DNA from: Opitutia bacterium | GTDB taxonomy: Bacteria > Verrucomicrobiota > Verrucomicrobiia > Opitutales > Opitutaceae | Length of the DNA: 5,590 nucleotides | Direction: 5' to 3' | Assembly (NCBI GenBank): GCA_003157575.1 | Contig: PMKA01000390.1 | Coordinates: 1 to 5,590, forward strand | Shown: positions 1-5,491 of the stretch, in pieces | Layout: each line of letters begins with the position of its first letter | How positions within the stretch are numbered: position 1 is the stretch's first letter | Notes under the pieces: generated by a model | The model's input: only the letters and a program-made list of their open reading frames with translations | Databases searched by the model: none | Told to the model about the DNA's origin: nothing | Position numbers and translations under genes: made by a program

Positions 1-677
1 AGGGTGCCGCCGGCAACGTCGTCCATGCCCATGCTCAACGTCGTGGCGCTGAGACCGGTGTTGTAGAAATCGGCCGCGCCGGACGAGAGGGAGATCGGGA
101 TCTTGCCGTAGAAGGCACGATAGTCGAGGCTGCCAAAGCTTTTCAGACCGACGTTTCCGTAGATCATGGCGCCGTTAAAGGCGGCATTGAAGTCACGTAA
201 GCGGGCGTCGTAGACGCTCTGCGGAAGAAGGACGAAGGGACGGACCGAATCGAGATCGAGGGCCTCGTTATAGAGACCGCGAGGCATTTTCACGCGGCCG
301 GCACGGATGCCGAACCATTGCGTGGCCTGATAGTCGACGATGGCCCAATCGAGCTTGATCTTGTCGTCGCCATAATCACCCAGCTTCTGGCCGAAGACCT
401 GCGCGCCGATGCGGAACTTGCCGATGGAATAGGAGCCGTTAACAGCGTATTCACGGAAGTCGAACGTGCCTTCGCTGGTATTGCCGAGGTAGTCGTTGTT
501 GCCCGTGTTGGCGATGAAGCCCTGGCTGGCGAAGCCGCCGAACTGGATGTTCTGCCAGGTTACGGCCGCAGATCCGGTATGGAGGCCTGCGATCACAAGG
601 CCGAGGACGACGATCGTTCTCCGAAAGGAGACAAACGTCGCGCTCAAATTGGGATAGAAAATCGTATGTTGGTTCAT
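1..677 (-). CDS. Outer-membrane porin-like beta-barrel protein, N-terminal part (runs off the left edge)
   Basis: 225 codons are visible; the 3' end lies outside the window. The reading starts at ATG 675-677 with MNQHTIF. A basic pair (R19-R20), a hydrophobic stretch (about 21-31) and GSAA (35-38) form a signal peptide, cleaved near residue 38. The mature part begins with NIQFGGFASQGF and then alternates polar and hydrophobic residues as in amphipathic beta strands. It contains motifs seen in proteobacterial and verrucomicrobial porin-like proteins: LDWAIVDYQ, FGIRAGRVKMPRGLYNE, VRPFVLLPQSVYD. From the family I infer a trimeric outer-membrane diffusion channel; the substrate cannot be read from sequence. 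No clear Shine-Dalgarno precedes the ATG, and the n-region is long, so TTG at codon 11 is a possible alternative start. It lies 215 bp downstream of cheW on the same strand, and a Pho-box-like repeat sits in that gap (835-851). A membership in the phosphate-selective OprO/OprP group is possible but not shown. Confidence 0.82.
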   Translation of the reverse strand, partial: MNQHTIFYPNLSATFVSFRRTIVVLGLVIAGLHTGSAAVTWQNIQFGGFASQGFIANTGNNDYLGNTSEGTFDFREYAVNGSYSIGKFRIGAQVFGQKLGDYGDDKIKLDWAIVDYQATQWFGIRAGRVKMPRGLYNEALDLDSVRPFVLLPQSVYDARLRDFNAAFNGAMIYGNVGLKSFGSLDYRAFYGKIPISLSSGAADFYNTGLSATTLSMGMDDVAGGT

Positions 678-834
678 TGTTGTTGGATTGGCGATTGGGC
701 AAAATCGAATTGAGGATGATTGCGGTGCTGGTTTTGCGTTTTGCTGGCTGCCCGGAGCGTGGGCGGCGCGGATATGGTTGGTCTGCGGTGTTTCTTCAGG
801 TTCCGTGTGATCGACGGGGCCGTCTCCGGCTTGC

Positions 835-851
835 GTCACCATTCTGTCACA
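835..851 (+). promoter_or_regulatory. Pho-box-like direct repeat, copy 1 (upstream of porin)
   Basis: GTCACC, five bases (ATTCT), then GTCACA: two half-sites with an 11-bp period, the geometry at which OmpR/PhoB-family regulators bind as tandem dimers. It matches a second site at 1467-1483 in 14 of 17 positions and resembles the Pho box (TGTCA-N6-TGTCA). It lies 158 bp upstream of the porin start. The repeat points away from the porin, which is unusual for an activator site, so its target is uncertain. Confidence 0.5.
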
Positions 852-892
852 GGCGAAGAAGCGGTGGCTGCATGTCGCATGAGGGACCCGAT

Positions 893-1432
893 TCAAGAGT
901 TCGCGGAAAGGTCTGGGGTTAGGGTCTGCAAGGCGTCCGGGGCGATGACCCGGTCGATGTCGAGGAGCGCCTTCACGCAGCCCTTCACCTTGGCCATCCC
1001 GAGCAGGTATGCGGTTTCGACGGCGACGCCAAAGGTCGGCGTTGGCTCGATCTCAGCAGCCGGCACGTTGACCACTTCCTCGACGCCATCGACGATGAGC
1101 CCCATCTGCAGGGCCTGACCCTCAGGGAGGCTGATTTGCACCACGACAATACACGTGCGTTCGCCCGTTTCCGCCTTGAGCCCGAACTTGACGCGCAGAT
1201 CGACAACCGGGATGACCCGCCCGCGCAAATTGATGACTCCTTTGACAAACGCGGGCATCCGGGGAACAGGAGTGATCTTCTGAAGCCGGATGATCTCCCG
1301 AACTTTGAGCACCGAGATCCCGAAGGCCTCGGTACCGAGGAGAACCGTCAGATATTTTCCGGCGAGCCCCCCGGTGACGCTGTCGGCGCCTGCCGAATTC
1401 TCAGTTCCGGCCGAAGCAAGGCTGTTTCGCAT
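893..1432 (-). CDS. cheW: CheW-domain chemotaxis coupling protein
   Basis: 179 residues, the usual size for CheW. The protein is a cytoplasmic SH3-like adaptor that links chemoreceptors to the kinase CheA. After a ~25-residue polar N-terminus, the CheW domain runs from KYLTVLLGTEAFGISV (26-41) through VREII, the signature VKGVINLRGRVIPVVDLR (63-80, conserved Arg70), MGLIVDGVEEVVNV, to VKALLDIDRVI near the C-terminus. The reading frame stays open to 1618, but I chose ATG 1430-1432. The extension would overlap the divergent response regulator by about 80 bases, lacks CheW similarity, and would swallow the intergenic operator. No strong Shine-Dalgarno is visible. No CheA, receptor or CheY gene lies in the window, so its signalling partners are elsewhere. 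The porin follows on the same strand after 215 bp, too far to assume one transcript. Confidence 0.93.
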   Translation of the reverse strand: MRNSLASAGTENSAGADSVTGGLAGKYLTVLLGTEAFGISVLKVREIIRLQKITPVPRMPAFVKGVINLRGRVIPVVDLRVKFGLKAETGERTCIVVVQISLPEGQALQMGLIVDGVEEVVNVPAAEIEPTPTFGVAVETAYLLGMAKVKGCVKALLDIDRVIAPDALQTLTPDLSANS

Positions 1433-1466
1433 GATCCCAGAATCGCCGCGACCGCTCCCGAGTTGT

Positions 1467-1483
1467 GTCACCGGTTTGTCACA
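1467..1483 (+). promoter_or_regulatory. Pho-box-like direct repeat, copy 2 (cheW / response regulator intergenic)
   Basis: GTCACC, five bases (GGTTT), then GTCACA, giving TGTCA-N6-TGTCA with an 11-bp period, as in the PhoB consensus. It lies in the 106-bp divergent gap, 55 bases before the regulator ATG and in the same orientation as that gene. The position fits an operator just upstream of a -10 element; the AT-rich GATTATTA at 1502-1509 is a weak -10 candidate. Autoregulation by the adjacent OmpR-type protein is the natural inference, not shown. Confidence 0.6.
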
Positions 1484-1538
1484 AATCAATTCGCTTCCCC
1501 GGATTATTACGGCTAAATGGTCTTGGAAGATCTGAAGT

Positions 1539-2258
1539 ATGACTGAGTTATCCCAACCAACCGCTGGAACCGCCCGTGTTCTGGTCGTCGACGACGACGC
1601 GGTCATGCGCGCGAGCATTCGGCTTTGTCTTGAGACGGCTGGTTATCGCGTGCTCGAAGCGGCCGACGGCAAGGAGGGACTGGAGCTCGCCCAAAAAGAG
1701 AAACCGGCGCTGGTCATCCTCGACGTGATCATGCCGGTCATGGGAGGCATCGAAGTCGCTTCGGAATTGCGGGCACACGGCAGCGTCACTCCGATTCTGA
1801 TGCTGACGACGCGCCAGGAGGTTCCGCAGCGCGTCAGTGGCCTGATGGCGGGCGCCGACGATTACCTCGGCAAGCCGTTCGACGGGCGGGAGCTTCTGGC
1901 ACGGGTGCATGCCCTGCTCCGCCGACAGGCAAAGCAGACCCAGCGGCAATGCGTGCTCCGTTTCGACCAGGTGACGGTTGACTTGGAGCACAAGACGGCC
2001 CAGCGAGGCGGCGGTCCTTTGCCCTTGACCCAGACGGAGTTCGCTTTGCTGGAAATGCTCGCGTCCCACATGGACTCGCCAGTCTCGCGCGATCTCATCC
2101 TCGACGCCGTCTGGGGCTACACCTATTTTCCGAATACGCGCACGGTCGACACCCACATCTGGCGCCTGCGGAAAAAAATCGGCGACAACGGCGAGAATCC
2201 CCGTTGGATCAAGAAAGTGCATGGCGAGGGCTATCTCCTCACCGGTTGCAGGGATTGA
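1539..2258 (+). CDS. OmpR/PhoB-family response regulator (receiver + winged helix)
   Basis: 239 residues, typical for the family. The receiver domain occupies about 12-130: acidic cluster D18-D19-D20, phosphoacceptor Asp62 in VILDVIMP, switch Thr90, AGADDYLGKPF with Tyr109 and Lys112. A winged-helix DNA-binding domain follows (about 136-236): LTQTEFALLEMLASH, VSRDLILDAVWGY, the recognition-helix segment RTVDTHIWRLRKKI and the wing WIKKVHGEGYLL. All phosphotransfer residues are intact, so it should work as a phosphorylation-controlled transcription factor in the cytoplasm. GGAAG at 1524-1528 is a modest ribosome-binding site for ATG 1539. No histidine kinase is adjacent, so it is an orphan here. 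It is divergent from cheW, with a Pho-like box in between and another near the porin. PhoB itself is possible but cannot be separated from other OmpR-family members. Confidence 0.93.
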   Translation: MTELSQPTAGTARVLVVDDDAVMRASIRLCLETAGYRVLEAADGKEGLELAQKEKPALVILDVIMPVMGGIEVASELRAHGSVTPILMLTTRQEVPQRVSGLMAGADDYLGKPFDGRELLARVHALLRRQAKQTQRQCVLRFDQVTVDLEHKTAQRGGGPLPLTQTEFALLEMLASHMDSPVSRDLILDAVWGYTYFPNTRTVDTHIWRLRKKIGDNGENPRWIKKVHGEGYLLTGCRD

Positions 2259-2263
2259 CTCGC

Positions 2264-2428
2264 GCGGCGCGGGTGACCTATGCGCTAAACTCAACTATCA
2301 GCGCCACCTTGAGCTATACCGCCGATATCGGCCGAAACGACGCCGATGTTCTCGCGGTCGGGCAAACGGAGAAATACCGCCAATTCGGCCACAGCCTCGT
2401 CTCAATCGCCGCGGCGTTAAAATTCTAG
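2264..2428 (+). pseudogene. C-terminal remnant of an outer-membrane beta-barrel protein
   Basis: Six bases after the regulator stop, in a different frame, about 54 codons read as a typical end of a beta-barrel protein. A strand VTYALNSTISATLSYTAD is followed by a loop GRNDADVLAVGQTEKYRQFG and a last strand HSLVSIAAALKF, closing on Phe then TAG. A terminal Phe on an alternating hydrophobic strand is the recognition signal for the BAM assembly machinery. There is no start codon, signal peptide or room for the several hundred residues expected, because the regulator occupies the space upstream. I therefore read it as the surviving 3' end of a lost gene. It could be translated only by read-through or reinitiation after the regulator. 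It is not the tail of the porin at the left edge, which is on the other strand. Confidence 0.65.
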
Positions 2429-2636
2429 GCGTCAGGGACAGTCGGCCGGGGTCATGTTGGGCTCCCTTTACCGACTCGTTGCCGTCGATGCTCTGCAGAT
2501 TGCCCCGCGTCCGGCCGCGTTGGTCTGAGTGTGAGGATTCGTTTCTCGTACATCGCGACCATCGCTCCTCCGCCGGCGCGGCACCGGTTGTTTTTCAACG
2601 AGCTTTTTTGACACCAGCGCCTCGCGCGGAATCGCA
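2429..2636. other. Intergenic stretch without a recognisable gene
   Basis: I checked all six frames between the beta-barrel remnant and the tRNA region. Only short frames appear (for example 25 codons from ATG 2453, and about 37 codons on the minus strand), with no recognisable motif and no ribosome-binding site. Part of it may be further decayed sequence. Confidence 0.5.
2587..2609 (+). terminator. Possible weak terminator downstream of the response regulator
   Basis: A short hairpin (GTTG, TTTTT loop, CAAC; 2587-2599) is followed after four bases by six T (2604-2609). The stem is only four pairs, so this is a weak candidate for ending plus-strand transcription of the regulator and the barrel remnant before the oppositely oriented tRNA gene. 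Confidence 0.25.
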
Positions 2637-2746
<110 letters not shown>

Positions 2747-2799
2747 GGGGACCCGGCCGGCGCGTTGTTGGACACGCCGGCTGCGTAGCCAAGGGCGCA

Positions 2800-2829
2800 A
2801 GTAGAGAGGAAAGCCGCCGCGCGGGTCAA
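2800..2829 (-). promoter_or_regulatory. Candidate sigma-70 promoter of the tRNA-Ser gene
   Basis: Reading the minus strand, TTGACC (2824-2829) is a near-consensus -35 box. After 18 bases comes TCTACT (2800-2805), a partial -10 match. Transcription would start near 2792, giving a ~45-base leader that contains a 7-bp hairpin (2756-2762 with 2775-2781). Spacing and position fit a tRNA promoter; the -10 is weak. Confidence 0.5.
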
Positions 2830-2837
2830 GGGGTTAA

Positions 2838-2969
2838 TCCGCCAACCTCGCCATCCGGCGCGAATTCCACGGCAAGGATCTCCCCGCCGGAACCTGGGTG
2901 CAGGTCTCCCGCCTCCACAACCCCGCCCACGTGATCGAGGTAAAACTTGTCGCCATGTTTCCCGAGTGA
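2838..2969 (+). pseudogene. 3' fragment of a lost gene, possibly RidA/YjgF-like
   Basis: 43 codons after an in-frame TAA (2835-2837) end at TGA 2967-2969. The translation contains REFHGKDLPAGTWVQVSRL (about residues 8-26) and then PAHVIEVKLVAMFPE. Third positions are almost all G or C, the pattern of the intact genes here, so this is very likely real former coding sequence. No start codon or ribosome-binding site is present. The spacing of PAGTWVQVSRL and IEVKLVAMFP resembles the C-terminal strand pair of RidA/YjgF enamine deaminases (PAR..VQV..L......VEIE.IA..P), but the match is loose. It lies nine bases beyond the -35 of the tRNA promoter, so the 5' part of the gene was lost in a rearrangement at this point. 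Confidence is for a coding remnant, not for the family. Confidence 0.5.
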
Positions 2970-3070
2970 CCGTCAGGCAGCCGGGAAGACAAGGAGTCCA
3001 TCATGCGGCGATCCTCGTCAATAGGTCCAGACTTGAGGTCATTCCGCCCAAACGGCGTCCGCCGTCTGCC

Positions 3071-3104
3071 AGGAGCGCGGAGGACGCAAGTCCGACGCGC
3101 TCCT
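3071..3104 (+). repeat. 34-base structured hairpin with GCAA tetraloop at the trhA 3' end
   Basis: Nine-base arms AGGAGCGCG (3071-3079) and CGCGCTCCT (3096-3104) enclose GA (3080-3081) and GA (3094-3095). Inside these are GGAC (3082-3085), a GCAA loop (3086-3089) and GTCC (3090-3093). Read as plus-strand RNA this gives a 9-bp stem, two facing GA steps able to form tandem sheared G-A pairs, a 4-bp stem and a GNRA tetraloop. It overlaps the trhA stop codon by two bases. It could serve as a terminator without a T-run, an mRNA 3' stabiliser, or part of a plus-strand RNA. Confidence 0.55.
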
Positions 3105-3738
3105 ACGCGATGCTGCCCAGCACGGCAAAGAAATGGCAAACGCTGCCGGCGAGGACGAACAGATGCCACACGGCGTGGTGATATGGCAGGCGTTTCCACA
3201 GGTAGAACACCGTGCCCAGGGAATAGGCGAGCCCACCCGTGAGCAGCATGATCAGGCTTGCCCGGGGCAGCGCCTCCGCAAGCGGCTTGATCGCCACCAT
3301 CACGAGCCATCCCATAAACAGGTAGATCAGCGTGGACAGGACGCGAAAACGCCCGGTGAAGAAAAGTTTCAGCGTGATGCCCACGACGGCCAGTCCCCAA
3401 ACCACGCCGAACAGGCTCCAGCCCCACGGTCCCCGGAGGTTCACGAGCATGAACGGCGTGTAGGTGCCTGCGATGAGCAGAAAGATCGCCGCGTGATCGA
3501 TCACGCGCACCACCTGCTTCGGCCGCTCGGCCCGGAGCGAATGATAAAGCGTCGAGGACGCGTACAACATCACCAGCGACGCGCCGAAGATGGCGCCCGC
3601 CGTCACCGCCCAGGCGTCGGAGTGCAGCGCGGCAAACGTCACCAGCACGGCCAGCCCGGCAACGCTCAACAGCAGGCCCAGTCCATGGGTCAGACTGTTT
3701 GCGATCTCTTCGCCCCGTGTATAGGTCGCGCTTCCCAT
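3103..3738 (-). CDS. Hemolysin III / TrhA (YqfA) family seven-helix membrane protein
   Basis: 211 residues, the normal family length, from ATG 3736-3738 (MGSATYTRGEEIANSLTHGL). The open frame extends far upstream to 4935, but that part is antisense to the glycosylase gene and shows no similarity. Seven hydrophobic helices lie at about 15-36, 42-60, 78-97, 106-126, 131-150, 161-180 and 188-208. Family motifs are present: GEEIANS, SSTLYHS with His66, IDHAAIFLLIAGTYTPF with Asp81-His82, and PYHHAVWHLFVLAGS with His188 and His192. By analogy with PAQR receptors, His66, His188 and His192 would bind a metal. Despite the name, most members are inner-membrane proteins not shown to lyse cells; roles in membrane-energetics homeostasis have been proposed. 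It is divergent from the glycosylase gene, and no strong Shine-Dalgarno is seen. Confidence 0.93.
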   Translation of the reverse strand: MGSATYTRGEEIANSLTHGLGLLLSVAGLAVLVTFAALHSDAWAVTAGAIFGASLVMLYASSTLYHSLRAERPKQVVRVIDHAAIFLLIAGTYTPFMLVNLRGPWGWSLFGVVWGLAVVGITLKLFFTGRFRVLSTLIYLFMGWLVMVAIKPLAEALPRASLIMLLTGGLAYSLGTVFYLWKRLPYHHAVWHLFVLAGSVCHFFAVLGSIA

Positions 3739-3775
3739 GCCGCTCAATGTGGACCCATGAACCCGCCGCTGGCAA

Positions 3776-3796
3776 GCCGGCGGTGCTTCCGTCGGC
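3776..3796. repeat. Hairpin in the divergent trhA-ogg intergenic region
   Basis: Arms GCCGGCGG (3776-3783) and CCGTCGGC (3789-3796) pair over eight positions with one G-U, around a TGCTT loop. It ends at the first base of the inverted repeat that follows. The role is unknown; no T-run follows in either direction. Confidence 0.35.
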
Positions 3797-3839
3797 TGCA
3801 AAAACCGGCCGTCAGGCGCGGATCGTTTTGTTTTTGCAG
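3796..3839. promoter_or_regulatory. Perfect 10-bp inverted repeat upstream of the glycosylase gene
   Basis: CTGCAAAAAC (3796-3805) and GTTTTTGCAG (3830-3839) are exact reverse complements separated by 24 bases, ending 13 bases before the ATG at 3853. It may be an operator for a dimeric regulator of the divergent pair, or a leader hairpin that holds the translation-start region of the glycosylase mRNA. No regulator for it is visible in the window. Confidence 0.4.
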
Positions 3840-3852
3840 TTTCAACCGAATC

Positions 3853-4761
3853 ATGGATTCTACGGCCACCTCGATGCCGCCCGCCCCAACCGTCTGGTCC
3901 GACTGGCAACCCCTCGCACTTCAGGAACCGGTGTCGCCCCCCGTCCTCGCCGAGATCCTCGACGGAGGCCAAACTTTTCGCTGGAACCGCCTGCCGGAGG
4001 GAGTCTGGCAGGGCGTCTGGGCGGGTTGTGTTGCACGGATCAAACCTTCCGGCTCCGACGGATTGCTCTGGTCCGCCCCCGACGGCCTCGCGGCGACCGT
4101 GGCGGACGCGTTGCCTGCCTATTTCGGGGCGTCGCTCCGTTTCGACCGCTTGGTGGACGATCTTCCGTGGCGCAGCGACCCCCATCTCGCCCAATGCCTG
4201 AAGGCCTTTCCCGGGCTGCGCCTGTTGCGCCAGCCGCTGGAGGAGACCCTGCTCTGTTTTCTCTGCAGCTCCACAAAACAGATTGTCCAGATCAAGCAGA
4301 TGGTGGAGCTGCTTGCGCAACACCACGGCAGGGAGATTGCCCCGGGAATCCACTGTCTGCCGACGTGGGCCGAACTCGCGTCGGTCAGCGAAGAGTCTCT
4401 CCGTTCCTGCCTTCTCGGCTTTCGGGCGCGTTACGTCTACCAGACCGCGCTCATCCTGGCCGCAAACGGAGACTGGCTGGCAAAGCTGGATGGCCTCCCT
4501 TACGGCGAGGCCAAGGAACGGCTGCGCGAATTGCCCGGCGTGGGGGAGAAGGTTGCGGATTGCGTGCTGCTCTTCGGCGCCGGCCGGTTCGAGGCCTTCC
4601 CGGTCGACGTGTGGATAACGAAGACGATGGAGCTGCGTTATGCGCTGGAGGGCTGGACCCCCCAGCAGATCGCGCATTTTGGCCGGATGCATTTTGGCGC
4701 CTGCGCCGGCCTGGCCCAGCAATATCTGTTCGCTTGGGAACGGGCGCAGGGCCGGAGCTGA
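3853..4761 (+). CDS. ogg: OGG1-type 8-oxoguanine DNA glycosylase / AP lyase
   Basis: 302 residues. The enzyme excises 8-oxoguanine from DNA and cleaves the abasic site (base-excision repair). The N-terminal OGG domain has GGQTFRWNR (38-46; Gly39 matches human Gly42, which reads the N7 hydrogen of 8-oxoG) and FPGLRLLRQPLEETLLCFLCSS (119-140). The helix-hairpin-helix and catalytic region is LRELPGVGEKVADC (224-237), with Schiff-base Lys233 and Cys237. Catalytic Asp252 is in FPVDVW, and AGLAQQYLF (285-293) supplies the pocket Gln289 and Phe293. FRARYV (190-195) keeps human Arg204 as Arg191, but human Asn149 and Arg154 align with Thr141 and Gln146, and Tyr203 with Phe190. I chose ATG 3853 because earlier codons are antisense to trhA and unlike OGG; ATG 3874 is an alternative. 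No clear Shine-Dalgarno is seen. It is divergent from trhA. Confidence 0.93.
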   Translation: MDSTATSMPPAPTVWSDWQPLALQEPVSPPVLAEILDGGQTFRWNRLPEGVWQGVWAGCVARIKPSGSDGLLWSAPDGLAATVADALPAYFGASLRFDRLVDDLPWRSDPHLAQCLKAFPGLRLLRQPLEETLLCFLCSSTKQIVQIKQMVELLAQHHGREIAPGIHCLPTWAELASVSEESLRSCLLGFRARYVYQTALILAANGDWLAKLDGLPYGEAKERLRELPGVGEKVADCVLLFGAGRFEAFPVDVWITKTMELRYALEGWTPQQIAHFGRMHFGACAGLAQQYLFAWERAQGRS

Positions 4762-4819
4762 CCTGCGACCGGCGCTGCCGGCTGACCATATCATCCAAGA
4801 CCCCGGATCGGCCCGGACG

Positions 4820-5315
4820 CTACAGCATCCACCATGGGATGGCGCGTATTCGCGGGGCGAGCTCCATCGGACGGGCGCAGCGGCAGACGATGTATCCGAC
4901 CGGTGCGGCTTTCTTGTGATCGTCGAGAAAACCACGCAGATGGCGCGTAGGAACGCAGGAGGGCTGCGCGATCCTCGGTGGGCGCCGCGGCGATGCCCGG
5001 CAGCGCGCCGTAGGAGAGACGCTCCACAATATCTGCGGCGGGGAACGGAGCCTTCACGGGTTCGGCCCAGTCGGGCGCGGGCAGGAGCGAACTGGCGTCG
5101 AGGCCTGGCGCGATTTCTGCCTGCACGAGCGGGTGCAGGCGGTGATAGAGCGAACGTCCTGGCAGAAGATCGGCGCCAATCCCTCGCAGCTTTCGCGCCG
5201 AACTGTCGCAGAGGATGAAACGCCAGCGGCGCTTGTCCTCATCATAGAGATGCTGCACGGCGGTGAAAATCTCGGGGCACAACTGCGCTTCGTCCACGAT
5301 AGCGGGCGCCCGGAA
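4820..5315 (-). pseudogene. Decayed DUF4143-type AAA ATPase
   Basis: Reading the minus strand from about 5315, one frame gives a Walker B region APAIVDEAQLCPEIFTAVQ, then DSSARKLRGIGADLLPGR, YHRLHPLVQAEI and LSYGALPGI, and RAALLRSY ends near 4947. These are hallmarks of the ATPases carrying a C-terminal DUF4143 domain, often over 350 residues. From about 4941 a different frame continues with GFLDDHKKAAPVGYIVCRC and RIRAIPWWML, the usual C-terminal end, stopping at 4820. The Walker A N-terminus is absent, and the middle of the DUF4143 region (my estimate: well over 100 residues) is missing at the junction, together with a frame change. The gene is therefore broken twice. Intact relatives are of unclear role; many are accessory genes that move between genomes. 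An apparent intact frame over 4791-5492 is only a by-product of GC-rich sequence. Confidence 0.85.
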
Positions 5316-5491
5316 GCCGCCATTGAAAGCGGGCCGAGTCGACCGGGCCATCGCTCGATCAGGGGGGCGCTCGGCTCGAGCTGGGAGTTTTGGCAGAGCG
5401 CAAGAGGCGCAGTTTTGCTTCTCCCCCGTCCTTCTGCCGGCCGGCCGGTCCGGCTTGAAACCGGTCCCACTTGAGGCATATTCGGCCGCCA

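Noticed and set aside
1433..1618. N-terminal extension of the CheW frame
   Set aside because: It would overlap the divergent regulator by about 80 bases, include the operator and add 62 residues without CheW similarity.
1548..2294. 248-codon open frame on the minus strand opposite the response regulator
   Set aside because: It is fully antisense to a clear receiver/winged-helix gene; composition (His- and Arg-rich) is that of a GC-rich shadow frame, with no domain recognised.
3003..3242. 79-codon plus-strand frame with a good AAGGAG before its ATG
   Set aside because: The ribosome-binding site is attractive, but the product is extremely Arg-rich and lies mostly antisense to trhA, so a shadow frame is more likely.
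3133..3852. Long upstream extension of the ogg frame on the plus strand
   Set aside because: It is antisense to trhA, rich in His, Gln and Arg, and unlike any OGG N-terminus.
4762..4819. Terminator hairpin between ogg and the ATPase remnant
   Set aside because: CCGGC-GCT-GCCGG gives only five pairs with no T-run in either direction, which is common in GC-rich DNA.
3739..4935. Long upstream extension of the trhA frame on the minus strand
   Set aside because: It is antisense to the OGG1 gene, shows no family similarity, and the hemolysin III family starts at the chosen Met (GEEIANS near the N-terminus).
5316..5491. TPP riboswitch before thiM
   Set aside because: No CTGAGA core or matching second TPP element is found in the gap.
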